Shown: positions 17,484-26,870, numbered from the stretch's first letter. The stretch is DNA of 64,000 nucleotides from Sporomusa ovata DSM 2662 (GCF_000445445.1 NZ_ASXP01000001.1:666501-730500), one strand, 5' to 3'. Notes: generated from the sequence alone by a model not told the origin. Translations and numbers: made by a program.

Positions 17484-19580
17484 GTGAGTAGAATGAAAAG
17501 TATTAGGACTCAGTTAATTATCATGATATCAGTTATAACGGTTCTTGCATTCAGTGTGCAAGCAGTGACATCATTGTTTCAATTTAATGAATTGGCCTCA
17601 GTGCAAATTCAAAAACAGTTAATCCTTCAGGCTGAAGAAGAGGCAAACAAACTATATCTGCCGCTAAAAGAAGTTGCCAATGATGCTGTTGATTTATCTT
17701 ACCTTATCGGGATAAGGCCGGATAATGAAGAGATAATCTTCAGTTTCACAAACAAGATAGTTGCGAAAAGCGGTGTCATTGCCGGTAGTGGTTACTCTTT
17801 CGAACCATATGCTTATAAAGCCAATAGTAAATATTATTGGCCCTACATCTACAAAGATAAAAGTGGCAATGCGACTTTGACATGGGACTACAGTGACGGG
17901 AAGTCCGACTATTTTTCAAAGGCATGGTATAAACTGGGCATTAATGCCGATAGTCCTGTTAAATACACAGCTCCTTATGCCGATTCGTTTGATAAAAACA
18001 AAATATGGGTTAGCTGTGTTGCCCCTATAATTAAAAATGGTAACAAGATCGGCGTGGCTACAACTGACTTTACACTTGATAGCTTTAAGGAGCAGCTAAA
18101 TACTGTTGAAGTCGGTAAACAAGGGTTTGCCTATGTAGTTACCAAAGAAGGTTTCTATATTGGAAACTATCGGGGAAAGCAGCAAGCGGATAGGGAAAAG
18201 CAAAACAATCAAGTAACTTCTGCTCAAGACTTGTCCGCCAAAATAACGGAAGCTGAAGATGATGAGCTGAGAAAATTTGGCGAAACAGTAATTCAGGCTG
18301 CTAAATCCGGTATCACAAAACTTAATAGTCAGAATATGTTTGCCGTATATGCGCCAATAGGAGATACCGGGTTATATTTGATCCTGATGTATCCGATTTC
18401 TGAGGCTTATAGTGCTTTATATAATGTAGTATATACAGATCTGGTTTTAATACTGATAGTTGTGAGTTTACTGATATTCTGTCTGAATTATCTAGTTAAC
18501 AAAAAAATTATCAAGCGACTTTCACAATTAGCGACTATTGCAACCAGGGTGGCTCAGGGGGATTTGGTTCCGATAAGCATTTCAAATAAGCCTAACGATG
18601 AAATTGGCGTGTTGATAACATCATTTGCTACAATGACTGAAAATTTACGCAGTCTTGTAACCCAGGTTGCTAAAGTAACTGAAAAAATAACAGTAAATAG
18701 TGACCAGCTTCATAATACATCATCAGAATCATCAACGGCTGCTACCCATATAGCTGAAGCAATAAGTAAGATATCGGCGGCCACAACTGCTCAGGTGGAG
18801 GATGTAACCAGATCTGTACTGGCTATGAGAGAAATGGCTTCGGCAATAAATCATATTGCCACAACAGCGGCAGAGCTATCAGAACAATCCTATAATACCA
18901 GCCAGTCGGCTGAGGATGGCGGTCGTTCAGTGGATGATGCGAACAAGCAAATAAGCATTATTAGCCAGTCTGTTCGTCATTCAGCGCAGGTTGTGCAAAA
19001 TTTAGGAGAAAGTTCTAAACAAATCAGCGGAATAGTTGATGTGATAAGTGGTATCGCGGGCCAAACCAATCTTCTTGCTCTTAACGCTGCTATTGAAGCC
19101 GCCCGGGCAGGTGAACAGGGAAGGGGTTTTGCAGTTGTGGCTGAAGAAGTGCGTAAATTGGCAGAACAGTCTCAAGCCGCTGCACTAAAGATAGTAGGTA
19201 TAATTAATGAAATACAAAAAGAAACCCAGGTAGCAGTATCCGTAATAAATCAGGGAGCGAAGGAGGCTGCTCAGGGCGCAGAGGTAGTTACTGTTGCCGG
19301 GGAGCACTTTCGGCAAATTGTTTCCCAGATACAAGGGCTTAACAGTAATATTCAGGAAGTTACCGCCGCGGCTGAACAATTGACAGCATCAAGCGAAAAT
19401 GTAGTTGGATTGTCTGAAAACGTGAAGGAAAAAACATCGAGTGCCGCCGATCATATTTACACGATTTCTTCATTTACGGAGGAACAATCTGCCTCTATGC
19501 AAGGAATTACTGATTCTAGCAATAGTCTTGCTAAAATGGCTGAAGAATTAAATTCGCTTGTAAGTAGATTCAAGTTATAA
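17484..19580 (+). CDS. Methyl-accepting chemotaxis protein
   Basis: A chemoreceptor of about 698 aa. One N-terminal membrane segment (residues 8-30) is followed by an extracytoplasmic double-Cache-like sensor (about 35-310), a second membrane segment (about 315-340), a HAMP domain (about 340-395) and the signalling domain with the hairpin-tip motif GQTNLLALNAAIEAARAGE near 530. The GTG at 17484 is chosen because GAGGG lies 6 bases upstream; a later ATG at 17493 is possible. The next gene downstream is the MttB-family methyltransferase, so it may sense that substrate, but this is position only. Confidence 0.9.
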   Translation: MSRMKSIRTQLIIMISVITVLAFSVQAVTSLFQFNELASVQIQKQLILQAEEEANKLYLPLKEVANDAVDLSYLIGIRPDNEEIIFSFTNKIVAKSGVIAGSGYSFEPYAYKANSKYYWPYIYKDKSGNATLTWDYSDGKSDYFSKAWYKLGINADSPVKYTAPYADSFDKNKIWVSCVAPIIKNGNKIGVATTDFTLDSFKEQLNTVEVGKQGFAYVVTKEGFYIGNYRGKQQADREKQNNQVTSAQDLSAKITEAEDDELRKFGETVIQAAKSGITKLNSQNMFAVYAPIGDTGLYLILMYPISEAYSALYNVVYTDLVLILIVVSLLIFCLNYLVNKKIIKRLSQLATIATRVAQGDLVPISISNKPNDEIGVLITSFATMTENLRSLVTQVAKVTEKITVNSDQLHNTSSESSTAATHIAEAISKISAATTAQVEDVTRSVLAMREMASAINHIATTAAELSEQSYNTSQSAEDGGRSVDDANKQISIISQSVRHSAQVVQNLGESSKQISGIVDVISGIAGQTNLLALNAAIEAARAGEQGRGFAVVAEEVRKLAEQSQAAALKIVGIINEIQKETQVAVSVINQGAKEAAQGAEVVTVAGEHFRQIVSQIQGLNSNIQEVTAAAEQLTASSENVVGLSENVKEKTSSAADHIYTISSFTEEQSASMQGITDSSNSLAKMAEELNSLVSRFKL

Positions 19581-19605
19581 CAAGGGTAGAGAAGTTTTTT
19601 ACCTT

Positions 19606-19619
19606 TTCAGGAGTGAAAT
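19606..19619 (+). promoter_or_regulatory. Upstream activator palindrome A1
   Basis: TTTCAGGAGTGAAA, a perfect TTTCA-N4-TGAAA dyad about 250 bases upstream of the -24/-12 promoter at 19870. The same dyad occurs at 19717, 24885 and 24961. Confidence 0.6.
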
Positions 19620-19716
19620 CACCATCACGTTAATGAAATAGACCGTGTCCTCTCCTGAAATCCTTGCAAATATTCCGAAAAAGGGAGTGTTTAATTCGGG
19701 CAAATCCAATAGCAGC

Positions 19717-19730
19717 TTTCAATAATGAAA
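19717..19730 (+). promoter_or_regulatory. Upstream activator palindrome A2
   Basis: TTTCAATAATGAAA, a perfect TTTCA-N4-TGAAA dyad about 140 bases upstream of the -24/-12 promoter. This is a normal distance for a sigma-54 enhancer site. Confidence 0.7.
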
Positions 19731-19869
19731 GGGTGTATATCATTCTACAAGGTTGATTGTGACTTAAAATAGTAAGTAATAAACTTTTTGCATCAATTAT
19801 GGGGCAAGGTAGTAGGAAATGTCCGGGTTACCCAGAATATTTTACAATTTTTTTCTTAAAATCATTTTT

Positions 19870-19885
19870 AGGCATGTTTATTGCA
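19870..19885 (+). promoter_or_regulatory. Sigma-54 promoter of the methyltransferase operon
   Basis: AGGCATGTTTATTGCA matches the -24/-12 consensus (TGGCACG-N4-TTGCA) with GG and GC twelve bases apart. Start of transcription would be near 19896, 43 bases before the MttB-family gene. Confidence 0.8.
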
Positions 19886-19938
19886 AGTATATAAAGTTAG
19901 TCGGCATAGATCGACAAATTACTAGGGGGGTATAAAAA

Positions 19939-21384
19939 ATGGCTGGAATACTAAATACCAAGATTTTATCGACAAATGAAGTTGTTGTGCTGAAGGAAAA
20001 ACTTGAGACACTTTTATCAACTAAGGGAGTTAAGATCGATCATCCTACAGTAATGGGACTATTAAAAGATGCTGGTGCTCAGGTTGAAGCTTCGGGTACG
20101 GTAAAATTCCCAAAATCAGTAATCGACAAAGCGTTGAAAAGCATACCTAAAAATTTTACGTTAGCAGCGCCTGATCCCCAATACGATCTAACTTTCCCTC
20201 ATCCTGACGGTAAATTTTATACTAGAACTTGTACAGGCGGTATGAACTATCTAAACGAAAATGGCGAATATCATAATATCACCATCGAAGAGGTAGCTGA
20301 TTGGACAAAGCTTATTAATGCCTTAGATAATATCAATTTTTGTGCACTCCCATCCACATCAATTAAATCAGTCCCAGGCGAAACCATCGATATTCATACC
20401 TTACGGACTGTTCTTGAGCACAGCAAGAAACACATTTGGGTGCAGCCTTACGAAGCCGCAAACGCAAAATATCTAATTGAACTGGCGGCTGCCCGGGTAG
20501 GCGGAAAAGAACAATTGAAGAAGAGACCGATTATTAGTTTTATCACTTGCTCTGTTCCTCCTTTTCAATATAAGTACATGGATATGGAGGCTCTTTATCA
20601 ATGTTGTATTAACGGCGTACCTATCCAACCTTGTTCTCTGCCTGCAGCCGGTGCTAATGCGCCTATTACTCCGCAGGGCATAGCTTTGCTGGCATCTACA
20701 GAGGTTATGGCGCAAATTATTATGGCCCAGCTTCTTGCTCCGGGCTTACCTGTTATTGCCACACCGTTATTATTTGCTATGGATATGTTAACGACCTATA
20801 CGTTGCAGTCGCCAATCGAAACAACCATGGGAAGAATGGCTGCTATGCAATTGTTTGAAGATGGATATGGTATTTGTGCGCACAGCTATGGTACTGGAAC
20901 AGATAGCTTCCTTTTAGATGGTCAGTCCATGGTTGAAAGAACCTCGTTGATCCATATGCTGGCCCTGTCCGGTGCATCTGTACTGGGAGGTGCCGGACAG
21001 CTAGAAGTAGCAAAAACCATTAGCCCGATCCAACTCATTATCGACAACGACATTTTTGGCATGACTAAGAAGCTGTTAGGTGGTTTAGAGATTAATGACG
21101 ATATGCTTGCCTGGAATGAAATGATGGAATTGACCGGCAAAGAATCCTTTGTAGATATGGATCACACGTTTGAGCATTTCCGGGATTCTTTACGGCTGCC
21201 GACCTTTAATCGCGATTCCAGACCGAATTGGGAAAAATCCGGCAAAAAAGACATGCTTGACCGGGCCCAGGATGTTTATAAAGCCATTAAGGAAAACTAT
21301 CAGCCGATAGCTGTGCCTGGTGAGGATCTAAGCAATATGGATGAAATAATGAAGCAAGCAGATGCCAAGCTTGTCGGTAAATAA
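19939..21384 (+). CDS. MttB-superfamily corrinoid methyltransferase, non-pyrrolysine type
   Basis: A 481-aa cytoplasmic enzyme of the trimethylamine methyltransferase (COG5598) family. Known non-pyrrolysine members (MtgB, MtpB, MtcB) move a methyl group from a quaternary amine to a corrinoid protein. The frame runs to a normal stop with no in-frame amber codon, unlike true MttB. Motifs include a TCTGGMNYL segment near 94 and a Gly-rich GASVLGGAGQLE near 347. AGGGGGG lies about 10 bases before the ATG. Genes for a symporter, corrinoid protein and methyl-THF transferase follow. Because nicotinate fermentation genes lie next and share the promoter type, I infer trigonelline as substrate; glycine betaine or another betaine is the main alternative. 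Confidence 0.9.
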   Translation: MAGILNTKILSTNEVVVLKEKLETLLSTKGVKIDHPTVMGLLKDAGAQVEASGTVKFPKSVIDKALKSIPKNFTLAAPDPQYDLTFPHPDGKFYTRTCTGGMNYLNENGEYHNITIEEVADWTKLINALDNINFCALPSTSIKSVPGETIDIHTLRTVLEHSKKHIWVQPYEAANAKYLIELAAARVGGKEQLKKRPIISFITCSVPPFQYKYMDMEALYQCCINGVPIQPCSLPAAGANAPITPQGIALLASTEVMAQIIMAQLLAPGLPVIATPLLFAMDMLTTYTLQSPIETTMGRMAAMQLFEDGYGICAHSYGTGTDSFLLDGQSMVERTSLIHMLALSGASVLGGAGQLEVAKTISPIQLIIDNDIFGMTKKLLGGLEINDDMLAWNEMMELTGKESFVDMDHTFEHFRDSLRLPTFNRDSRPNWEKSGKKDMLDRAQDVYKAIKENYQPIAVPGEDLSNMDEIMKQADAKLVGK

Positions 21385-21481
21385 GCGATTGAGCACTGCT
21401 CTATCTGTGATAAGTGATAGGTATAGGTAAATGAGAGGTGATAATTACTAGGTGGGGAGTTAAAAAAAGGGGGGAGCAATT

Positions 21482-21754
21482 GTGAAAAAGTCTTATAAAA
21501 CAACAGAAAAGTGGTGGTTGGGTCTAACTGTACTATTTTATGCACTGTATAACATGCCAGGATTCCCAGTGTATGGGGATGCAAACGCCGCTTTATGGCA
21601 TGGGGCATTGACCATTATACCACTGTGGATCATTGTTTATGGCGGGATGGCAATACTGCATAAACAACGGAGGCTGAGGAAAAGACCTGATCAATCCCTG
21701 CAGGCAGCAGACAGTGTAAACACAGATGATCCCATTTCAAAGGGAGGGATATAG
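21482..21754 (+). CDS. Small membrane partner of the symporter
   Basis: A 90-aa protein with two hydrophobic segments (residues about 12-30 and 42-58) and a charged cytoplasmic tail (KQRRLRKR). The GTG start has GGGGGGAG 6 bases upstream. It ends one base before the symporter ATG, so the two are probably translated together. Small two-helix proteins commonly precede sodium:solute symporters and assist them; that role is inferred here. I do not recognise a named family. Confidence 0.7.
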   Translation: MKKSYKTTEKWWLGLTVLFYALYNMPGFPVYGDANAALWHGALTIIPLWIIVYGGMAILHKQRRLRKRPDQSLQAADSVNTDDPISKGGI

Positions 21755-23278
21755 ATGTTATCTGCTACGACTACCTGGACGTTATATATCAGTTACATGG
21801 GAGCGCTTATCGCTTTTGGGGTTTATGTATGGTGGCGGGAAAAGAATAACTCCGCCCGGCATTTTTATACTGCGGGCAACACAATTAACTGGTTTGTCTT
21901 ATGTATGACCTATATCGCGGCTCTCATGAGCACCTGGGTGTTCTTTGCCGGTCCTGGCGGTTATTACCGCGGCGGCTTTGGTTACTATATGTCTGAGCTT
22001 AGCTATATCCCGTTATTCCCGGTTCTTACTTACTTTGTTATGAATAAAGTATGGTTGTTAAATACCCAGCGGAATTACACAACGCAGGCCGACATCTTTG
22101 TTGACCGTTTCCGCAGCCCGACGTTGCGGCTGGTATTGGCATTAGTGTTCTTCTGTGTTTCCATGCCTTATGCGGCTGCCATCTATATTGCCTGCGGCAA
22201 GGCAGCTACCGTTGCCACTAACGGAGCTATTGACCAGACTACCGCAGTGATATTCGTCGGTTTGACAGCCCTGCTGTTTATACCGTTTGGCGGCGTAAAA
22301 TCGGTGGCATGGGCGGCCACAGTTCAAGCCTGGATATTCATGGTTGCACTTTGGAGCATAGGTATCTGTGCTATTGCTTATGGCTTTGGCGGCGATGTTT
22401 TTGGTGCAGCAGCCAGTGTTTGGGATCATACTAATTCCTGGTTTTCTTATCCCGGTCCCGAAAAGTGGGTACCTTATTCTGCCAGGTTCGGTTATCCAAT
22501 TGCTTGCGCTATTGGTTGGACAATCATGTTGCCTGATGTATTCATCAGGGCCGGATATTTTGGCAAAGACATGCAAACCCAGCGCAGCCTGATGGTTTTA
22601 CAGCCTGTCTTGCAAACTGTCGTTTGGACTGGTGTTATGTTTATCGGCTTTGCCGCTATTGCCACACTGCCTGGATTAAAGGGTGGCGATACCGAGCTGG
22701 TTATTCCGTTATTGCTTGCCAAGATTGTTTCACCGGAATCAGCCAGTGTGGCGGCAATATTAATGGCAGTATTCGTTTGGGGCACGTTGGCCAAAGGTTT
22801 GTCGGCCGCCACATCGCACCTTTTGGTAGCCGGTTCGATCATATCGGAGGATATTCTTACCAGGCTGCTCAACCTTAAGGTTAGTCCCAATGTTCATATT
22901 ACCATTGCCCGATTAGCTGTTGTTGGCTTAGGTTTGGCGGCGTTATGGCTGGCTCTTAATCCCCCGGACTTGATGTGGACATTGATTATGTTTGCCATTG
23001 CCCTGGTTATGCCGATTTTCCCTGTACTGGTAGCGGCACTCTACTGGCGACGGGCTACGGCACCAGCCGCTTTGACAGCTTCTATTGTAGGTGTCATCGG
23101 GGTATTGCTTACTTACCAGCATGGTATGGGTGACAGCTGGTATGGGGTGCTGGGAATGGTGGCCTCGGCTGTTCTAATGGTAGTGGTCAGCTATATGACC
23201 AAAGAGACCGATAAAGAGGTACTTGATGAGTTTTACGGTGCTTTAGCGAAAGCGGAAGCTGAATACTATGAGGACTAA
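21755..23278 (+). CDS. Sodium:solute symporter (SSS family)
   Basis: A 507-aa integral membrane protein with about 13 hydrophobic segments, of the PanF/PutP type. The first helix is followed by FYTAGNTINWFVL near 40, a typical SSS motif, and later helices carry GLSAATSHLLVAGSIISEDI near 353. In this operon it should bring in the substrate of the MttB-family enzyme. If the pathway inference holds, that substrate is trigonelline, and nicotinate itself may also be taken up. No other uptake system lies in the nicotinate genes. Confidence 0.9.
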   Translation: MLSATTTWTLYISYMGALIAFGVYVWWREKNNSARHFYTAGNTINWFVLCMTYIAALMSTWVFFAGPGGYYRGGFGYYMSELSYIPLFPVLTYFVMNKVWLLNTQRNYTTQADIFVDRFRSPTLRLVLALVFFCVSMPYAAAIYIACGKAATVATNGAIDQTTAVIFVGLTALLFIPFGGVKSVAWAATVQAWIFMVALWSIGICAIAYGFGGDVFGAAASVWDHTNSWFSYPGPEKWVPYSARFGYPIACAIGWTIMLPDVFIRAGYFGKDMQTQRSLMVLQPVLQTVVWTGVMFIGFAAIATLPGLKGGDTELVIPLLLAKIVSPESASVAAILMAVFVWGTLAKGLSAATSHLLVAGSIISEDILTRLLNLKVSPNVHITIARLAVVGLGLAALWLALNPPDLMWTLIMFAIALVMPIFPVLVAALYWRRATAPAALTASIVGVIGVLLTYQHGMGDSWYGVLGMVASAVLMVVVSYMTKETDKEVLDEFYGALAKAEAEYYED

Positions 23279-23316
23279 GTAGATAAAACATAAATATTCT
23301 AAAGGAGGATTTTATA

Positions 23317-23955
23317 ATGAGCGATTTTAGCAAATTGGCACAAGCAGTTTTCAAAGGGGATTTAAAGGGTGTTAAAGCAATAACCCAAGAATTAATTGAT
23401 AGCGGAGCAAAAGCGGATGATATCATTAACCAAGGCTTGCTTGGCGGCATGGATATCGTAGCACCTAAGTTTAAGGCGGGAGAAATGTTTGTGCCTGAGG
23501 TACTACGGGCAGCCAAAGCCCTGGGATGTGGTATGGAATTACTCAAACCATTGTTAGGGGCTGGTGGCAGCAACCTAAAAAAAGTAGCCACAGTTATTAT
23601 CGGCACTGTAGCCGGAGACCTGCATGATATCGGGAAAAATCTAGTAGTGCTGATTTTAGAAAGTGCCGCTTTTAATGTAATTGATCTTGGTGTTGATGTT
23701 TCGCCGGAGAAATTTGTCGAAGCTATTAAGGAGCACAAACCGCAATTTGTTGGTCTGTCGGCATTGTTAACTACGACCATGATGGCCATGAAGGATACCA
23801 TTGTAGCAATAAAAGATGCCGGCCTTAGAGACGACGTTAAGATTTTGGTAGGCGGTGCCCCTATTTCCCAGGAATTTGCTGATGAGATTTATGCTGATGC
23901 ATTTTGTGCCGACGCCATTGCTGCCAAAGAAATTGCCACAAAAATGCTGGCATAA
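23317..23955 (+). CDS. Corrinoid protein (methyl carrier)
   Basis: A 212-aa protein of the MtbC/MtgC type. An N-terminal helical cap (about 1-85) precedes a cobalamin-binding domain with GDLHDIGKN near 104, the lower-ligand DxHxxG motif, then SALLTTTM and GGAPIS near 148 and 178. AAGGAGG precedes the ATG. It would accept the methyl group as Co(III)-methyl from the MttB-family enzyme and pass it to the methyltransferase encoded next. No reductive activase (RamA/RACo) gene is in the window, so one must lie elsewhere. Confidence 0.95.
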   Translation: MSDFSKLAQAVFKGDLKGVKAITQELIDSGAKADDIINQGLLGGMDIVAPKFKAGEMFVPEVLRAAKALGCGMELLKPLLGAGGSNLKKVATVIIGTVAGDLHDIGKNLVVLILESAAFNVIDLGVDVSPEKFVEAIKEHKPQFVGLSALLTTTMMAMKDTIVAIKDAGLRDDVKILVGGAPISQEFADEIYADAFCADAIAAKEIATKMLA

Positions 23956-24015
23956 CACTGAAAATCATTCCTGGTTGCGTAGGTTTATTGACTAAACATA
24001 AAGGAGAATTTTGCA

Positions 24016-24813
24016 GTGGTAATTATCGGTGAACTTATTAATACAAGCCGCAAAGCCATTAGTGAAGCAGTGGACAACCGCGATGCCGAGTATATAAAAA
24101 AAGTTGCCATAGAGCAGATGGAAGCAGGAGCTACGTACATTGATGTAAATTGCGGGAACAAAGTGCATAATGAAGTAGAAGTTATGGAGTGGCTGGTAAA
24201 AACCATTCAGGAGGCCGTTGATACTCCGCTTTGTATTGACAGTCCCAATCCCAAGGCTGTAGAGGCTGGTTTGGCATTGGCTAAATGTGGTCAACCTATG
24301 GTTAATTCAATAACCGATGAAAAGGCGCGATATGAAGAAGTTTTGCCCTTGGTACTCAAGTACAAGGCAAAGGTTATTGCCTTGTGCATGGATGATACGG
24401 GCATGCCGAATACAGCAGCAGACCGTATGCGAGTAGTAAAAAGCCTGTATGCCAAACTTACGGCAGCCGGAGTTCCGGAGGAAGATATTCACTTTGACCC
24501 TCTGGTCAAACCGATTAGTGTTGTTGGTGAAGCCGGGTTAGAAGTTCTGGAAACAATCAAATTAATAAAGCAGGATTATCCGAAAGTCCATTTCGCTTGC
24601 GGCTTAAGCAATGTATCGTTTGGCCTTCCCGGGCGAAAAATCCTGAATAGGTTATTTGTCACCCAAACTATGGCACTAGGTATGGATGGGTATATTCTGA
24701 ATCCAACAGACAAAGGAATGATGGGGTTCATTTATGCTGCTAAAGCTTTACTAGGCCAGGATGAATATTGTGGAAATTATTTAGAGGCCTATAGAAACGG
24801 TTCCTACGAGTAA
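24016..24813 (+). CDS. Methylcorrinoid:tetrahydrofolate methyltransferase
   Basis: A 265-aa TIM-barrel enzyme of the AcsE/MtgA (pterin-binding) family. Motifs include IGELINTSRKAI near 3, YIDVNCGNK near 39, PLCIDSPNP near 73 and GLSNVSFGLPGR near 196, as in MeTr proteins. The GTG start has AAGGAG 9 bases upstream. It would transfer the methyl group from the corrinoid protein to tetrahydrofolate, giving methyl-THF for the Wood-Ljungdahl pathway. It is the last gene of the operon; a terminator follows within 20 bases. Confidence 0.93.
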   Translation: MVIIGELINTSRKAISEAVDNRDAEYIKKVAIEQMEAGATYIDVNCGNKVHNEVEVMEWLVKTIQEAVDTPLCIDSPNPKAVEAGLALAKCGQPMVNSITDEKARYEEVLPLVLKYKAKVIALCMDDTGMPNTAADRMRVVKSLYAKLTAAGVPEEDIHFDPLVKPISVVGEAGLEVLETIKLIKQDYPKVHFACGLSNVSFGLPGRKILNRLFVTQTMALGMDGYILNPTDKGMMGFIYAAKALLGQDEYCGNYLEAYRNGSYE

Positions 24814-24829
24814 AATTAATTTTTGTCAT

Positions 24830-24868
24830 GTAACGCTAAGTCTCACGATAATTGAGGCTTAGCGTTAC
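24830..24868 (+). terminator. Terminator of the methyltransferase operon
   Basis: GTAACGCTAAG pairs with CTTAGCGTTAC, and an inner CTCA/TGAG extends the stem. AATTTTA follows. It separates this operon from the nicotinate dehydrogenase operon. Confidence 0.8.
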
Positions 24869-24884
24869 AATTTTACTTGCGGCT

Positions 24885-24909
24885 TTTCATAATTGAAATG
24901 GCATTTCAA
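24885..24909 (+). promoter_or_regulatory. Upstream activator palindrome B1 with extra half site
   Basis: TTTCATAATTGAAA is followed directly by TGGCATTTCA, giving three alternating half sites (TTTCA, TGAAA, TTTCA). It lies about 180 bases upstream of the -24/-12 promoter at 25074. Confidence 0.7.
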
Positions 24910-24960
24910 ACTTAAAATTTGCCAGAGATAACTGATAATCCAAGGTTTTCGCCAAATATA

Positions 24961-24974
24961 TTTCATAATTGAAA
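24961..24974 (+). promoter_or_regulatory. Upstream activator palindrome B2
   Basis: TTTCATAATTGAAAT is identical over 15 bases to site B1, 76 bases downstream of it and about 100 bases before the -24/-12 promoter. Confidence 0.75.
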
Positions 24975-25073
24975 TACACTTGGCATGGACTGGAGGTAAA
25001 TTACTGTTTAACTAACCCGTATAACACTGGCTAACAGGGCGGGAATCACTACTTTTTAGAATAATAGATCGAT

Positions 25074-25089
25074 TGGCGCGAAAAATGCA
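25074..25089 (+). promoter_or_regulatory. Sigma-54 promoter of the nicotinate dehydrogenase operon
   Basis: TGGCGCGAAAAATGCA matches the -24/-12 consensus at 14 of 16 positions with correct GG-GC spacing. Transcription would start near 25100, so translation must start downstream of the first ATG at 25097. Confidence 0.8.
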
Positions 25090-25129
25090 TTAACTTATGA
25101 TAAGTTGTTGTGGGGAGGGTTGGTTGTTT

Positions 25130-25624
25130 ATGGCAGTGGAGAAGACACTGATTGAATTTACGCTAAATGGCAAAAAGATCAAAGCAGAAGTGACGGCAGA
25201 CCGGTTGCTAATTGATTTGCTGCGGGATGATTTGGGCTTGACAGGGACTAAAAAAGGCTGCGGTGTGGGTGAGTGTGGTGCTTGTACTGTTATCCTGGAT
25301 GGAAAAACAGTGGACTCTTGCTTAGTGATGGCTGTAGTAGTGGACGGTTGCAATATTACTACAATTGAAGGATTAGCCAATAACGGCACATTACATCCTT
25401 TGCAGCAGTCCTTTATTGACCATGGGGCAGTGCAGTGCGGTTTTTGTACTCCAGGGATGATAATGTCAGCAAAAGCCTTACTTGATGAAAATCCTGCGCC
25501 AACCCGAGAGGAAATTAAGGTGGCTATGTCAGGGAATGTCTGTCGCTGCACAGGTTATAAGAAAATTGTTGAGTCTGTGGCAGCAGTTAGTGAAGGCTGC
25601 AAAGGGGAAGGTTGCCATGAGTAA
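25130..25624 (+). CDS. ndhS: Nicotinate dehydrogenase, [2Fe-2S] subunit
   Basis: A 164-aa iron-sulfur subunit of a molybdenum hydroxylase. The plant-type [2Fe-2S] site is CGVGECGACTVILDG near 43 with a later Cys. The second cluster uses CGFCTPGM near 103 and CRCTGY near 138. Nicotinate dehydrogenase hydroxylates nicotinate to 6-hydroxynicotinate with NADP as acceptor in Eubacterium barkeri. The ATG at 25130 is preferred over 25097 because the sigma-54 transcript would begin near 25100 and GGGGAGG lies 11 bases upstream; an in-frame TTG at 25124 is an alternative. The stop overlaps ndhL by 8 bases. Confidence 0.93.
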   Translation: MAVEKTLIEFTLNGKKIKAEVTADRLLIDLLRDDLGLTGTKKGCGVGECGACTVILDGKTVDSCLVMAVVVDGCNITTIEGLANNGTLHPLQQSFIDHGAVQCGFCTPGMIMSAKALLDENPAPTREEIKVAMSGNVCRCTGYKKIVESVAAVSEGCKGEGCHE

Positions 25625-26870
25625 GGATGGTGTAGGAGTCTCGATTGTTAAGCCGGATGCTTTACACAAGGTTACGGGTCAGGCGCTATTTGCCGCCGAT
25701 ATTACTCGTCCCGGTATGTTGATTGCCAAAGTACTTAGAAGTGCGGTGCCTCATGCTAGTATTGAATCAATTGACACTAGTGCAGCTGCCAAGCTGCCAG
25801 GCGTTGTAAAAGTTCTAACTGCTGATGATATTCCCGGCCCTAATGGTATGGGGATTGTTCTAAAAGATGAGCCAGTATTATGCAAAGATAAAATACGCCG
25901 GGTAGGTGATGCACTGGCGTTGGTGGCAGCAGAAACGGAAGACATAGCCAATGAGGCCTTAAAACTGATCAAGGTGCAGGTTAAGGAGTTGCCGGCAGTT
26001 TTTGACGTTAACGAGGCAATGCAGGCAGATGCGCCGCAAATTCACGATAAAAATATTTTGCTTATTCGCAAAATTCGCAAAGGTGACATCGAAGCAGGCT
26101 TTGCAGCCGCTGATGTTATTATTGAAAATAGGTATACTACCCAGCGCATGGAACATGCCTACATCGAACTTGAGGCTGGCATTGCCGAATATGACGGTTC
26201 CCTGCTGACTATGTGGGTGGCTACACAGAATACCCACTTTGACCGGCGGGAAGTGGCCCGGACCTTAAATCTTGGTATAAACCGGGTAAGAGTTATCCAG
26301 GCTGTGACCGGCGGCGGCTTTGGCGGCAAACTGGATATTTCTGTGCAGTGCTATATAGGGCTGTTAGCCTACTACACCAGACGGCCTGTAAAAATGGTAT
26401 ATACCCGGGAAGAATCCATAAGTACGTCAGTCAAGCGCCATCCCTATATTATTGACTATAAGTCCGGCGCTACAAAAGATGGTAAGCTGACAGCCGTGAA
26501 AGCGGAGATTATTGGTGACACCGGAGCGTACGCCTCCTATGGTCCGGCAGTACTTATCAGGGCGGCCGTGCATGCCACCGGTCCGTATGAAGTACCAAAT
26601 GTCTATGCCGATGCGTATGCCGTCTATACCAATAACCCAACTGCCGGGGCAATGCGGGGATTTGGGGTGCCGCAGATGGCTTTTGCTCATGAATCGCAAA
26701 TGGATTTGCTGGCCGAACGACTGGGAATGTCGCCATATGCTATCAGGTTGATGAATTGCCTAAAAGAGGGCAGTGTGACTGCTACTGGGCAGGTGCTTAA
26801 CCATAGTGTGGGCATTAGGCCGACGCTGGAGCAAGCAGTAGGCAGGGCGCAAGGGGAGGCAATGAAATGA
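25617..26870 (+). CDS. ndhL: Nicotinate dehydrogenase, large molybdopterin subunit
   Basis: A 417-aa protein equal to the N-terminal part of xanthine-dehydrogenase-type molybdenum subunits. It holds the hammerhead domain (KVTGQALFAADI near 15), ATQNTHFDRR near 203 and GGGFGGK near 227. The rest of the molybdenum subunit is encoded by the next gene, the same split as NdhL/NdhM of E. barkeri. The ATG overlaps the ndhS stop. GGGGAAGG precedes it. A nearby yqeB gene suggests the labile selenium known in the E. barkeri enzyme. The split, the gene context and the complete downstream pathway together make the substrate assignment strong. Confidence 0.93.
   Translation: MSKDGVGVSIVKPDALHKVTGQALFAADITRPGMLIAKVLRSAVPHASIESIDTSAAAKLPGVVKVLTADDIPGPNGMGIVLKDEPVLCKDKIRRVGDALALVAAETEDIANEALKLIKVQVKELPAVFDVNEAMQADAPQIHDKNILLIRKIRKGDIEAGFAAADVIIENRYTTQRMEHAYIELEAGIAEYDGSLLTMWVATQNTHFDRREVARTLNLGINRVRVIQAVTGGGFGGKLDISVQCYIGLLAYYTRRPVKMVYTREESISTSVKRHPYIIDYKSGATKDGKLTAVKAEIIGDTGAYASYGPAVLIRAAVHATGPYEVPNVYADAYAVYTNNPTAGAMRGFGVPQMAFAHESQMDLLAERLGMSPYAIRLMNCLKEGSVTATGQVLNHSVGIRPTLEQAVGRAQGEAMK

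Noticed and set aside
19939..21384. Possible pyrrolysine-containing MttB
   Set aside because: The frame has no in-frame amber codon over the full family length, and no pyl genes are present.
24981..24996. TGGCATGGACTGGAGG as a sigma-54 promoter for ndh
   Set aside because: It has the -24 GG but lacks GC at the -12 position; the site at 25074 fits far better.
26867..26870. Frameshift between ndhL and ndhM
   Set aside because: The ATGA junction and separate starts match the genuine NdhL/NdhM split known from E. barkeri.
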